Assembly (NCBI GenBank): GCA_945861885.1
Contig: CAMAVR010000019.1
Span: forward strand, 1 to 52,219
DNA length: 52,219 nucleotides
Source: Nannocystis exedens
GTDB lineage: Bacteria > Myxococcota_A > Polyangia > Polyangiales > Polyangiaceae
Reading direction: 5' to 3'
The notes beneath the pieces were generated by a model. The model did not search any database. It was not told the origin of the DNA and saw only the letters and a list, made by a program, of their open reading frames with translations. This document shows positions 7,759 to 16,715 of this stretch, piece by piece. The position numbers and the translations under genes were made by a program. Position 1 is the first letter of the stretch; each line of letters opens with the position of its first letter.

Positions 7759-8826
7759 ATGAATGGTTGCGCAGAATCCGATATGCGAGCCCTAGAGGAG
7801 CTCGTCATGGCAGTCAGCGCTGACTGCTCGGCTTCCATCGACCCGATGGCCGGCGGCGCTTCGTCGCGGCGCTATTTCCGCGTTGAGTTGTCTCAGGGCG
7901 GCACCGTAGTGGCGGTGTTTACGCCAAGCGCCGACGGCGTAGCCGACGAAGTCGGAAAGTCGCACGCACGCTCCCGCTGGCCATTCCTCGAAATACGCGA
8001 TTTGCTCGAAAATAAGGGGATTCGCGTACCAAAACTGTTCGCCGACGCAAGCGCGCGCGGGTGGCTTTTGCTCGAAGATTTGGGCGAAGACACGCTCGCG
8101 AACGTTCTGCTCCGCGCCCCCGCAAAAAAAAGCGAGCTCTACACAAAAGCAGTGACCGACCTCGCGCGCGCGCAAATTCGGCTCGAATCGCTCCCAGAGG
8201 GGTCGGTCGTGTCGAGCCGAGCGTTTGATGTCGAGCTGCTTCGATGCGAGATCGATCATTTCCGAGAATGGGGGCTCGACGCCCGAGGGATCGCCCTTAC
8301 TCGTGCGCAGCGAGATGAGTTTGAGCTCCTCGCAAACAGCTTGGCGCACCGCATCGCCGACTTTCCGCGTAGTTTTACGCACCGCGATTATCAATCGCGC
8401 AATTTGATGGTCGATCGCGACGAGAGGCTCGTGTGGATCGACTTTCAAGATGCGCTATTGGGGCCACGCGTATACGACCTAGTCGCCCTGCTAAACGACA
8501 GCTACCAGACATTCGAGCCCGAATTTGTCGCCGCCCGAATCGACGAATACTGCACCGTTCTAGGACTAGGCCGATCTGAATTCGCTCAGGTGCACCGCGA
8601 GTTTGACCTCGTCACCGTTCAGCGGAAGCTGAAAGACGCGGGGCGATTTGTCTACATCGACCGCGTTAAAAAAGACTCGTCATTTCTCCCGTTCGTGTCA
8701 TCGACGGTGCAGAAAGCGCTCGCAGCGCTCGAACGAGTGGCAAACTACGACGCCGACATGGCACGATTTGATGCGCTATTGCGCCCTATTTTGCGCGCTG
8801 ATTTAGCCCATTCATCGGTATATTGA
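7759..8826 (+). CDS. amgK: AmgK-like sugar kinase (APH family)
   Basis: A phosphotransferase of the aminoglycoside-phosphotransferase fold, resembling AmgK, which phosphorylates N-acetylmuramate/N-acetylglucosamine at the anomeric carbon in peptidoglycan recycling. The N-terminal GGASSRRYFRV segment, WLLLEDLGEDTL hinge, catalytic THRDYQSRNLMV and metal-binding WIDFQDALLGPRVYDL are all present. The start is uncertain: an in-frame GTG at 7741 and ATGs at 7759 and 7783 are possible, and none has a strong ribosome-binding site. The usual partner, nucleotidyltransferase MurU, is absent nearby; nagZ of the same pathway is at 26148. It heads a three-gene run with the PPOX-fold gene and arfB. Confidence 0.82.
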   Translation: MNGCAESDMRALEELVMAVSADCSASIDPMAGGASSRRYFRVELSQGGTVVAVFTPSADGVADEVGKSHARSRWPFLEIRDLLENKGIRVPKLFADASARGWLLLEDLGEDTLANVLLRAPAKKSELYTKAVTDLARAQIRLESLPEGSVVSSRAFDVELLRCEIDHFREWGLDARGIALTRAQRDEFELLANSLAHRIADFPRSFTHRDYQSRNLMVDRDERLVWIDFQDALLGPRVYDLVALLNDSYQTFEPEFVAARIDEYCTVLGLGRSEFAQVHREFDLVTVQRKLKDAGRFVYIDRVKKDSSFLPFVSSTVQKALAALERVANYDADMARFDALLRPILRADLAHSSVY

Positions 8827-8832
8827 GGCACC

Positions 8833-9207
8833 ATGATAACAGTTCTCGACGACGCGCGATTTATCAATCTGCTCAGCTTCAAGCGCGATGGCAGCGGCGT
8901 CGAAACGCCTGTTTGGGCTGCCACTCTTCATGGCAAGCTCGTGATTTATACGAACGGCAATTCGTACAAAGTTAAGCGCATTCAGCGCAATCCATCCGTG
9001 CAAGTTGCCCGCTGCGACGTTCGGGGCAACTTGCTAGGGCCTTGGCACGACGCGGTATGCGCATTTGCAACCGAGGAGGCGAAAAAAAAGGAGATTGTCA
9101 AGGCGCTAGCAAAAAAGTACGGCTGGCAATTCCGGGCGCTCTTCTTCTTCGGCACACTCGCCGGCCGAGCAAAAAATTACGCATACCTCGAAGTGTCGCT
9201 CGTCTAG
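8833..9207 (+). CDS. PPOX-class split-barrel flavoprotein
   Basis: A 124-residue protein of the pyridoxamine-phosphate-oxidase/F420-dependent split beta-barrel type. The pattern of an N-terminal helix, TPVWAATLHGKLVIYT, SYKVKRIQRNPSVQVARCD and a short C-terminal helical part is typical of the small PPOX-class F420/FMN-dependent oxidoreductases. GAGG overlapping the preceding stop codon serves as its ribosome-binding site, implying co-transcription with the kinase. The substrate is unknown. Confidence 0.8.
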   Translation: MITVLDDARFINLLSFKRDGSGVETPVWAATLHGKLVIYTNGNSYKVKRIQRNPSVQVARCDVRGNLLGPWHDAVCAFATEEAKKKEIVKALAKKYGWQFRALFFFGTLAGRAKNYAYLEVSLV

Positions 9208-9233
9208 CGTGAGCGGCTCGTACACATTGCGCC

Positions 9234-9659
9234 ATGGCCAATGCAATCGACATCGCCGAAGGAGTGTTCGTCCCCGATCAGGCGGTCGAGTGGCGCGCGG
9301 TGCGATCGGGCGGCCCCGGCGGCCAGAACGTTAACAAAGTCGCGTCGAAAGTAGAGTTACGCGTCGACTTAGCAAAAATCGAAGGGCTGCACCCCGACGC
9401 TCGCGCGCGGCTCGCGGCAATTGCACGCCTAAAGCTGGATGCCAACGGGCTCTTGCTAGTAACAAGCCAGCGAACACGCGACCAGCTGCAGAATCTAGAA
9501 GACGCAAAAGAAAAAGTGCGGGCGATGGTGCACCAAGCAATGATCCGCCCAATACCGCGAAGAGCGACAAGGCCCACAAGAGGGAGCGTCGAAAGGCGAA
9601 TTGACTCAAAAAAGAGAAACGCGATAACGAAAAAAGGCCGCCGGGGCGATCACGATTAG
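9234..9659 (+). CDS. arfB: Alternative ribosome-rescue factor / peptidyl-tRNA hydrolase ArfB
   Basis: A 141-residue release-factor-like protein. The catalytic GGQ motif lies in VRSGGPGGQNVNKVASKVEL (about residues 22-41), and the C-terminal tail is strongly basic (RRATRPTRGSVERR, KKRNAITKKGRRG), as needed to enter the empty mRNA channel of stalled ribosomes. It lacks the codon-recognition domain of true release factors. It lies 26 bases after the PPOX-fold gene and is probably in the same operon. Confidence 0.93.
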   Translation: MANAIDIAEGVFVPDQAVEWRAVRSGGPGGQNVNKVASKVELRVDLAKIEGLHPDARARLAAIARLKLDANGLLLVTSQRTRDQLQNLEDAKEKVRAMVHQAMIRPIPRRATRPTRGSVERRIDSKKRNAITKKGRRGDHD

Positions 9660-9682
9660 CGACTGAAAAACGACCCCTCTTG

Positions 9683-10246
9683 CTACACGAGCGAGCGCGC
9701 TAATGCTTCCTCAACACCGGCTTCGCTTGTCGCGCTATTTTTCATTTTTCGCCGCAAATCGTAGACGCAGCGATTTTCTTCCGACTCGATGGGTTGATGT
9801 TCATAACCAAAGTATCGTTGGAGGAACCTCTCGCCTGCTTTCGTTCCTATCATCGTGACCACCCGTTGATAACCCGCTCGTCTCATTAGCGTGTGGGCGA
9901 CATTACAAAGATCCAGCGCGATACTTTTCCTTAGGTAAGCCGGCTGATCGGGCATCACAAAAAACCATCCGCATTCGGCATCAGAGTTTTCGGATATGCA
10001 CTTCGTATCAATGGAAAAAAAACCGCCGACGATCTGTTGCTCGCAATTGATCGCGAGGAGATGAGTTATCCCTTCTCTGGGCGGCCTAGATGCAATCTCC
10101 CAAGTTTCATCAAAAGGAGTCGAAGCGGTGAATGGTGAATTTAGTTCGGCTTCTTCAAATGCCGTTTCAATGAGAGTTTTTAAAACTATACTGTTCTGAA
10201 GAACGTAGGAGTGGTCGACAGCCGATATAACCCAAGCTACAGCCAT
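9683..10246 (-). CDS. Putative GNAT-like acetyltransferase
   Basis: 187 residues. The order of segments fits a GNAT fold: THLLAINCEQQIVGGFFSID (strands 2-3), CGWFFVMPDQPAYLRKSIALDLCNVAHTLMRRAGYQRVV (strand 4, acceptor loop and helix), FLQRYFGYEH (typical C-terminal segment). The canonical R/Q-x-x-G-x-G/A acetyl-CoA loop is not clear, so activity is uncertain. A strong G-rich ribosome-binding run (GAGGGGGGC) precedes the ATG. Base composition looks more AT-rich than the neighbours, which may mean recent acquisition. It is convergent with arfB. Confidence 0.6.
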   Translation of the reverse strand: MAVAWVISAVDHSYVLQNSIVLKTLIETAFEEAELNSPFTASTPFDETWEIASRPPREGITHLLAINCEQQIVGGFFSIDTKCISENSDAECGWFFVMPDQPAYLRKSIALDLCNVAHTLMRRAGYQRVVTMIGTKAGERFLQRYFGYEHQPIESEENRCVYDLRRKMKNSATSEAGVEEALARSLV

Positions 10247-10405
10247 AGTAGCCCCCCCTCTTTGTGAACCATCACGTAGCGATCGAATTCACATTGTAGC
10301 AAAGAAGAGGCGCAATCGAAAAATTTGGCGGGAGAGGCGATAACACCCACTGCGCGCCGAAGAGGCGATGTTCAGCCTCAATGTGGCCATGAACGCCACC
10401 TGCCC

Positions 10406-12055
10406 TCAATCCTTTTGAGTAGTTGCACGCGCCCCCCAATGCGGCAGTGCCGGCGTGTACTGCGCCCCCTCTTTTACTGGGATGAAGGTCATTGCGTGTT
10501 CGGTTAGCGCGGTGATTGTTAGGCTTGGGTTGACCCCAAGGTTCGCGGGGATCATTGAGCCGTCGCAGACGTAGAGTCCTGGCTGCCCAAATACCTCGTT
10601 TTTATCGTTAATTACGCCTTTTTCTGGCGACGCGCCGATCGCTGCGCCTCCTAGGACATGCGCCGTTGCCGGCACGTCGAAGAGCACTTCGAGCAGCGAC
10701 GAGTAGGCGACCCCGCCATCGAGCTCGCTTGCCGCGCGACGCGCGACTTCATTTGCGATTGGGATGTATGTCGGATTTGGCGAGCCGGTGCCGCGATCGG
10801 TGTCGAGCGTTTTCCGAAAGAGACGCCACCATCGGCGACGAAGCTTCAGCTCGATTGAATTGTCGAGCGTCTGCATCACGAGCAGGAGAATCGTTCGCTT
10901 TGAGCGCCCGAACGGAAGGATCGTTCGCAAAAACTGGAGCGGTTTTCGTATTACATTTTTGATATATCGCAGTGGGCGCGGAAGCCCTGGCCCGCCGTCG
11001 GTCAGCAGTGTCGACAGCGGATAGAGCGCGTCGCTCCCCTCACCGTACCGAACGACTTCGACGTGCGTGTGATCGTCCGGATGAAACGACGATGTGATAG
11101 CGATGCCGCGATCGTAGTGCGCCGTTTTTTTGGTTGTCGATACGCCGAGAATCGCTTCGCTATTGGTGCGCACCGAGGCGCCGAGGCGCGATGAGATGTT
11201 CGGCAGCGACCCGCGCGCTTTGCACTCGAGAAGCAGCTTGACCGTGCCGAGCACGCCGGCCGAAAGCACGACGTTGCGTGCGCGCACGATGCGCTTTCGC
11301 TTCAGAAACCACGCGCCGCTCTCTTCGTGCGTCACTTCGAATCCGCCGCCGGGCAGCGCTCGCACGTCGGTGACGGTACGCTTCGGTTCAACGATAGCGC
11401 CCAATTTTTCGGCGAAAAATAAGTAGTTTTTGTCGAGTGTGTTTTTCGCGTTGTGGCGGCAGCCGACCATGCAACTCCCGCAATACACGCATGGGCTTCG
11501 CTCTGGGCCGAGCCCGCCGAAATATGGGTCGCTCGGCGCGGTGCCCTCCCCTCCAAAATAGACTGCGACCGGCGTGCGAACGTACGTATCTTCGCGGTTC
11601 ATGCTTCGCGCAATCGCTTTGAGCAGCACATCTGGCTCCCCTTCGAACCGATTTTGCGTGACGCCCAACATTCGCTGCGCCGTTTGATAGTGCGGTGCGA
11701 GCGCCGCCTTCCAGTCTTTAATCGCTGACCACTGCGGCGATTCAAAAAACGCGTCGGGGGGGACATAAAGCGTGTTCGCATAAACTAGCGACCCACCGCC
11801 GACCCCTGCCCCCGAAAAAACCATCACGTCGGAAAAAAACGATATTCGCAGAATCCCGAAACACTTTGCAAAGGGGGCCCAGAGCGATTTACGAATATTC
11901 CAGTTGGTTTTAGGGAAATCGCTTGGCAAGTACCGAATGCCGCGCTCAAGAACGCGAACGCTGTACCCTTTTTCGGCGAGGCGAAGCGCGGAGACCGACC
12001 CCCCAAATCCGGACCCAACAATCAGAAAGTCAACATCCCAAGAAGCGCCGCTCAT
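10406..12055 (-). CDS. GMC-family oxidoreductase (cholesterol-oxidase-like)
   Basis: 549 residues. FLIVGSGFGGSVSALRLAEKGY at the N-terminus is the FAD-binding Rossmann motif, so I choose ATG 12055 rather than the upstream in-frame ATG. SGAGVGGGSLVYANTL is the second GMC signature. CVYCGSCMVGCRHNAKNTLDKNYL is the Cys-rich segment seen in cholesterol-oxidase-like members. The C-terminal GVNPSLTITALTEHA carries the active-site region. It probably oxidises a hydrophobic alcohol such as a sterol; myxobacteria often make or handle sterols, but this is inference. There is no signal peptide. It is divergent from the lipoprotein at 12170. Confidence 0.85.
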   Translation of the reverse strand: MSGASWDVDFLIVGSGFGGSVSALRLAEKGYSVRVLERGIRYLPSDFPKTNWNIRKSLWAPFAKCFGILRISFFSDVMVFSGAGVGGGSLVYANTLYVPPDAFFESPQWSAIKDWKAALAPHYQTAQRMLGVTQNRFEGEPDVLLKAIARSMNREDTYVRTPVAVYFGGEGTAPSDPYFGGLGPERSPCVYCGSCMVGCRHNAKNTLDKNYLFFAEKLGAIVEPKRTVTDVRALPGGGFEVTHEESGAWFLKRKRIVRARNVVLSAGVLGTVKLLLECKARGSLPNISSRLGASVRTNSEAILGVSTTKKTAHYDRGIAITSSFHPDDHTHVEVVRYGEGSDALYPLSTLLTDGGPGLPRPLRYIKNVIRKPLQFLRTILPFGRSKRTILLLVMQTLDNSIELKLRRRWWRLFRKTLDTDRGTGSPNPTYIPIANEVARRAASELDGGVAYSSLLEVLFDVPATAHVLGGAAIGASPEKGVINDKNEVFGQPGLYVCDGSMIPANLGVNPSLTITALTEHAMTFIPVKEGAQYTPALPHWGARATTQKD

Positions 12056-12169
12056 CGTGCGCGTATATAGCAGACGCGCGGGGCACGCTGTCATATTCCG
12101 CTGTGGCCTCGCGCTTGCTCGTGCCCCATCTATCGGAGCTAGTTTCGGTATTCTTCCGATTGCTTTAGA

Positions 12170-13729
12170 ATGTGCCACGTGCGTAAATTGAAGCTGATTT
12201 CGCCTATTTTCTTGGTTGCCGCGCTCGGCTGTTCGTCGCCGGCTGGGGTTGCTCCTCGGCGCGACGCACGGCTATCCACGCTTCGATTTGAAGGGGGGGC
12301 AATCCTGACGGCCCACCCGTCCCAGCTGCTTCATCTCGCGATCAGCAGCGGCAGCGGCGAGCGAATTCGCGTTTGGATGGAGGGGGCCTATGGCGATGCG
12401 TCGCTGAGCGCCGACGAACTTATCGCAGAATTGGGGCGCGCGGAGTTCACCCTGACCGCGCCGTCGACCGTGACCGATTTTCGAATTCATGCGGTAGCGC
12501 CCGGTTCCGTCGACACTATTTTATCGGTGCACATGACAAGCGGCAACACCGCGACGGTAACAGTCACAGCAGCCTACGCCGGCGGCCGCTCGACGGAGCC
12601 GGTTGTGGCGAGCATTGTTTCAAACGGTGACTGCACCGACGCCAATGCCATCTCAACCACGAGTTTGCGGCGCGTCGCGACCGGATTTGTTAACGAAAAA
12701 ATCACGATCGCGAACATTCCAGCAGGCGAAGCGCTAGCGATTTCCGCCCGAATCGGGCACTACGCCGTCGGATGCACCGTGGTAAAGCCGCTCGCCGCGG
12801 GGAGCCGAAATGAAATATCGATTTCGCTGCACGATGTGCCGGTCTCGCTCGGAGCGACTAGCTTTAACGTAACGTTCGGCATTGACGAATCAAACGCCGC
12901 CGACGCCGCAGCATGGTCTCGCGCGCTAGACGACGCAATTGCCACAACGCTAACGGCCCTCCTTCGCGGAACAACCGACGAGGCAAAAGCGCTCCTCGAC
13001 GAAATGCGAATCGTCGCACCAACCGACGGAGCGCGCGCAGAATTCGAGGCGACGCGAAACCGCGACGGGTGGGATGCCACCGCGACCACATGGATAAAAA
13101 AGCTCCCTTACCCAATATGGCGCGTCGCGATGATGTGGATGACCAGCGGCAAAGCGCAGACATCAGGCCCACTCCGCGGCGTCATTTCGACCGGCCCTGA
13201 CAACGCTAGCGCCGAGTTTAGCGTTCGAGGTTTCGGGCGCCTTACGGCCGCCGATGTGCTTGTTACGCAGGTTGTCCCGGCGCGCCTTGTCGTCGGCGCA
13301 AACGATTACGTTCAGATTACGACGACGGTCGCATTTAATGCCAACGCACTTGTTGTCACCGCCGCATCGCTCGAAGCGGCGCGCGAACCACCCCATTTGC
13401 AGAGTGGAGGCGAAGCACTCGCGAACTATATCGACTGCTCAAAATTTGCGACCGCACTCGTCGGCACCGGCGTCAGCTACTCGGCGTGCGATTCGGCCTG
13501 CACGGCTGATTTATGCCGAAAAGCGTTCAATTCGCTATGGGAAGGCGCTCGCGCATCGACCACCCCCCCGAACCTACTTCAGGTCGCGATTCGCGCCGAC
13601 GTCCGGCTCGAGATCGACGATAGCGCGCGGGCTACGGCATTTCGTGGTCTTTGGGTTGCTGATGTGACATCGAGCAGCGGGCCATTCGCCCTGCGCGGCC
13701 CATTGCAGGCAAAGACGATCGAGCCGTAG
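12170..13729 (+). CDS. Putative lipoprotein, beta-rich
   Basis: 519 residues. The N-terminal signal peptide ends at lipobox AALGC (Cys near 21). The mature sequence has a pattern of alternating hydrophobic residues typical of beta-sandwich domains up to about residue 250, then a helical middle and a further beta part. Scattered Cys pairs (CTDANA, CTVV, CSKF, CDSACTADLC) suggest disulfides after export. I recognise no family. The GTG at 12179 is an alternative start. The stop codon is followed after three bases by copy 2 of the repeat element. Confidence 0.72.
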   Translation: MCHVRKLKLISPIFLVAALGCSSPAGVAPRRDARLSTLRFEGGAILTAHPSQLLHLAISSGSGERIRVWMEGAYGDASLSADELIAELGRAEFTLTAPSTVTDFRIHAVAPGSVDTILSVHMTSGNTATVTVTAAYAGGRSTEPVVASIVSNGDCTDANAISTTSLRRVATGFVNEKITIANIPAGEALAISARIGHYAVGCTVVKPLAAGSRNEISISLHDVPVSLGATSFNVTFGIDESNAADAAAWSRALDDAIATTLTALLRGTTDEAKALLDEMRIVAPTDGARAEFEATRNRDGWDATATTWIKKLPYPIWRVAMMWMTSGKAQTSGPLRGVISTGPDNASAEFSVRGFGRLTAADVLVTQVVPARLVVGANDYVQITTTVAFNANALVVTAASLEAAREPPHLQSGGEALANYIDCSKFATALVGTGVSYSACDSACTADLCRKAFNSLWEGARASTTPPNLLQVAIRADVRLEIDDSARATAFRGLWVADVTSSSGPFALRGPLQAKTIEP

Positions 13730-13731
13730 CA

Positions 13732-14119
13732 CCCCTCTCCCGCGAAGCGGGAGAGGGAAAGCGTGACGAAGTCACGCGAGGGTGAGGGCTCAGAGTTCAT
13801 AAATTCACATACAAAGATCTAACTCGAAGCAACCCAATGGGTTCCCATCCGATGAAGTGTCATGGACATCAGTCAACAGCCAAGGCGGCTTCGGCGCAAA
13901 ACAAGGACTTGCCATCCTGCGTATCGCAAACGCCAAGGTGATTGCCGATGTAGACGACGTCGTTCTTGCCAGTCGTCGAAGCTTGCATCTGTGCGGCGCT
14001 TCGTTGGGCTAGAGCTTGGTCGACCGGTGTTCTTTCGCGACGGGCGCGAGCCCTCACCCTCGCATGACTTCGTCACGCTTTCCCTCTCCCGCGAAGCGGG
14101 AGAGGAGGCCTTTGTTGTC
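13732..14119 (+). mobile_element. MITE-like repeat element, copy 2
   Basis: About 388 bases, with the same order as copy 1: terminal hairpin 13733-13757, GCGTGAC-GAA-GTCACGC hairpin, core, inverted arm, terminal hairpin ending at 14104. Homology with copy 3 continues through AGGCCTTTGTTGTCA to 14119. Both terminal hairpins carry a GAA loop, although a strict inverted repeat would give TTC at the right end. The element begins three bases after the stop codon of the 12170 gene and ends about 95 bases before the stop codon of the opposing gene. Confidence 0.82.
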
Positions 14120-14214
14120 AAAGTCGTGTTACGGCGTGATCCCATAGTCAGATCAGATCTGACCCGTGCCCGGCTTTTTCCGCTACTCAACAGAAAAAAG
14201 CTGGGCACGATCAG
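14120..14214. other. Spacer between repeat element and opposing stop codon
   Basis: 95 bases with an inverted repeat: CCGTGCCCGGCTTTTTCC near 14162 faces AAAAAAGCTGGGCACGATC near 14192. This forms a GTGCCCGGCTTTTT...AAAAAGCTGGGCAC hairpin that could terminate either convergent transcript, including the long gene ending at 14215. GATCAGATCAGATCTGATC-like sequence lies just before it. Confidence 0.45.
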
Positions 14215-16515
14215 CTACCGTTCGCGTTCGGCCAATGACAGCCCGTCACCCGTACCGCTATCAGCACCGTCATCGGTACCGTCGGCTATGCGCGGTCCAC
14301 CGTCGGCGCTCGGCGGTGCGCCGCCGTCAATTGTTGGCGGCCGTGGTGCTGGCGCCTGCAGCGATTCTTGTGCAAGAGCGCGCACTTCAGCGTACGACAG
14401 CATCCCCTGCCCTAAAGTGCTCAACGGAATCGTCGTGTTCCACCACATGAAGTCGAGATGGTCGTCTCTGCTCGCGCCGAGCCACTCACCGCCGAGCAAG
14501 ACACCTCTTGCATCTGCTTCGAGGATGTATTCGAAGTTGTCGGTAATCGTATGGTACGCAATTTCGCCTACGCGCGTCGTGCGCGAGGCCGACGATTCCG
14601 ATACCCAATCAAGCGACGATTTCACGTGAAAAAAGCGCTTTGCGTTCGGATTGAATAGGTAGTCGGGCGTTGCATGCGACGTCACGCTCAGTGTCGCCCG
14701 TACACCTCGCCCCGCTCTCCGCGCGACGACCGCGTAGTAGACTACGTCGCCTTGGGTAACCTGAACGCGGCATTTCTTTTCTGCTTCGTTCCCGATCGCT
14801 TTGCAGGTCGACTCCGCGTAAGTCGGCGCGGCCCCTTTTCGTACGTACAAATCGGGAGTACCGACTCCGGTTAGCGAGAAGACGATCTCTTCGGTCGTTG
14901 TCACATTGACTTGACCTGTCCGCGCCGTCCCCGCGGCGATCGTTGTACCTGCTAGCAGACTCGACACTTTTGGAACGACCGGAGTGATGATGATGACATC
15001 GGCCGTAACTTCTGCATTCGCGCTCGGCACAATATCGTAAAAGAGCTCATCGCCGACATGAACACTCACGCCGCAATGCTTGGTCATGCTTGGGCCGTGC
15101 AGCGCGCAGTCGCTATTCCACTCTGAAGGCTCGTCGCCTTTTTTGATGAGCACGTCGATTTTTACGGTTGAGCTCACGCTGACCACTGCATCGCCGTCGG
15201 CCAGTACTTTGTACGACCCCTTCTGGTGGGCTCCCCCCAGCACTGGGATTTTGCTGAACACCGGATTCGTCGTTGAAGCGAAGAGGCCGGGCACCGGTTC
15301 GGCAACTGATAGACTGGCCGTCGAATCGTCGCCGTATGTCGAAATGCGATAGTGAATTTCATCCCCCGCGAGGGCGATCATTCGGCACTCTTGGCTTGCG
15401 CCCGTTCCCGTGGCGTCGCACTGGTTGTTGCCTACCGCCGGGTCGTCGCCGATCGATGCGTAAAGCTCGACATCGCCCTTCCCCTGGGTTCGCATATAAA
15501 TTGCGCCTGACGTTGTTACTTTGTAAACGCCAGTTTTGTTCGCTGCTGCGGTGATTGGTGTTGGACCGAACACCTGCTTTGGCACCGTATTGAGCGCGAG
15601 CATTTCGACCGCTTGCGCCAACGTGATTTCGACAAGCTTGTTGTTTACGGCGTTGGTTACACGAAACCCGCGGACCGGCTGATTCCATACTTCGTAGCCG
15701 GCTTTGTGATCTACGACGAACCCCTTTTTTCTGAGGCCGATCATATTTGCGGCCGTCACGTGATAGCTTGCCGGATTCATGTCGCGGCATTCGGCGTCGG
15801 CGATCCGACCTCGCAAATCGGTGGGTAAATCACGCTCGTTGCAACGTTCGGACAGAAACGCCACGCGAGGCCGCCCTTCGGCATATAGAAGTGACAGCAG
15901 CGCTTCGATATCGCCCGGATAAAATGTGACGCCGTTTTTTGTAACGGGATGCCGCGGTGCCTGTTCAGAGTTGGCCGCGGCCGCCCAGCCCGGGCAAATC
16001 CCCCACCATGTCGGAATGCAGCGCCCCTTGGTCTCGCCGCGCGGAATCGCGCACGATGACCCATCTTTTGTGGCGGTGCAGTCGCTGTACGTGGTGCACT
16101 CTTTTCGCGATAAATTTGCTAAAATTCCGTACTGTTGCGACACAAATTTCGCGAAGCCCGGCCGCCCGAACGCTTGCTCCCACTTCTCGGCCGGCGACAG
16201 TGAACTGGAGCCATCCCACCGTCGGTTGATGCTGTCTTGATAAGTCGGCCAGTAGTCGCCTGGCCAAGGCGTGATGTCGGTTGTCCCCGAGAGTGGCAGC
16301 CCGTCGACCTGGAGAATGAAACTTCGGTCGATCGCAGACGGATCGTTCGCGCGATTCCATGCTTCGCGTGAAGCCACTTCACTTACCGGTTCACGGCCGT
16401 CACGGTCGTAGCCCTCCCCAGCATGATCGAGATTTTTTAAGTCGCCCGCCGACGAGCAGGCGACAAGTGCACCGCATAGATACGCAAGTGGGATCGGTCT
16501 TCGACTGCAGTTCAT
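14215..16515 (-). CDS. Transglutaminase-elicitor-type lipoprotein with inserted beta-domain repeats
   Basis: 766 residues. AAGGAG precedes ATG 16515, and a lipoprotein signal (lipobox LVAC, Cys 20) follows. Residues about 75-300 match the transglutaminase-elicitor family first known from oomycete GP42: the segments DITPWPGDYWPTYQDS, WGICPGWAAAA (candidate nucleophile Cys 174), MNPASYHV (His 252) and KGFVVDHKAGYEVWNQPV (Asp 269). The family's C-terminal part (FEYILEADARGVLLGGEW, HLDFMWW) appears only after residue 615. Between lie three repeats of about 95 residues (about 316-409, 410-520, 521-615), each with a YKV/QVNV strand, D(V/L)xLYxxxG, two Cys and GDxxxYxI, resembling pre-peptidase C-terminal domains. 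The tail is Asp/Pro/Gly-rich. It probably crosslinks or cleaves peptides outside the cell. Confidence 0.78.
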   Translation of the reverse strand: MNCSRRPIPLAYLCGALVACSSAGDLKNLDHAGEGYDRDGREPVSEVASREAWNRANDPSAIDRSFILQVDGLPLSGTTDITPWPGDYWPTYQDSINRRWDGSSSLSPAEKWEQAFGRPGFAKFVSQQYGILANLSRKECTTYSDCTATKDGSSCAIPRGETKGRCIPTWWGICPGWAAAANSEQAPRHPVTKNGVTFYPGDIEALLSLLYAEGRPRVAFLSERCNERDLPTDLRGRIADAECRDMNPASYHVTAANMIGLRKKGFVVDHKAGYEVWNQPVRGFRVTNAVNNKLVEITLAQAVEMLALNTVPKQVFGPTPITAAANKTGVYKVTTSGAIYMRTQGKGDVELYASIGDDPAVGNNQCDATGTGASQECRMIALAGDEIHYRISTYGDDSTASLSVAEPVPGLFASTTNPVFSKIPVLGGAHQKGSYKVLADGDAVVSVSSTVKIDVLIKKGDEPSEWNSDCALHGPSMTKHCGVSVHVGDELFYDIVPSANAEVTADVIIITPVVPKVSSLLAGTTIAAGTARTGQVNVTTTEEIVFSLTGVGTPDLYVRKGAAPTYAESTCKAIGNEAEKKCRVQVTQGDVVYYAVVARRAGRGVRATLSVTSHATPDYLFNPNAKRFFHVKSSLDWVSESSASRTTRVGEIAYHTITDNFEYILEADARGVLLGGEWLGASRDDHLDFMWWNTTIPLSTLGQGMLSYAEVRALAQESLQAPAPRPPTIDGGAPPSADGGPRIADGTDDGADSGTGDGLSLAERER

Positions 16516-16533
16516 AAGCTGTCGCTCCTTACG

Positions 16534-16550
16534 CGCGTGTGAATCACGCG
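16534..16550. promoter_or_regulatory. Small inverted repeat in divergent promoter region
   Basis: CGCGTG-N5-CACGCG, 19 bases upstream of the ATG of the transglutaminase-type gene, in the divergent gap shared with the yfiR-like gene. It has the size and symmetry of a dimeric repressor site, but nothing else supports it. Confidence 0.3.
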
Positions 16551-16715
16551 AGCCATTCGAAAACCGACCATCCTGCGACAGCGGGGTTGCGGTCAATGGC
16601 GAAAACGATGGTGCGATCGGTAACAGTCAATTACAGTCGCACTCGCCGAGCTGGACGGTCGTTTTTTTCGCGAAAAGTCGAGCTTTGCGAAGTACCGTCG
16701 ATCGGGGGCAGACTG

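Noticed and set aside
7792..8448. 218-codon minus-strand frame
   Set aside because: Shadow of the AmgK-like kinase gene.
13862..14629. 255-codon frame across repeat copy 2 into the next gene
   Set aside because: It merges repeat sequence with antisense of the transglutaminase-type gene; composition is Arg/Ser-rich shadow.
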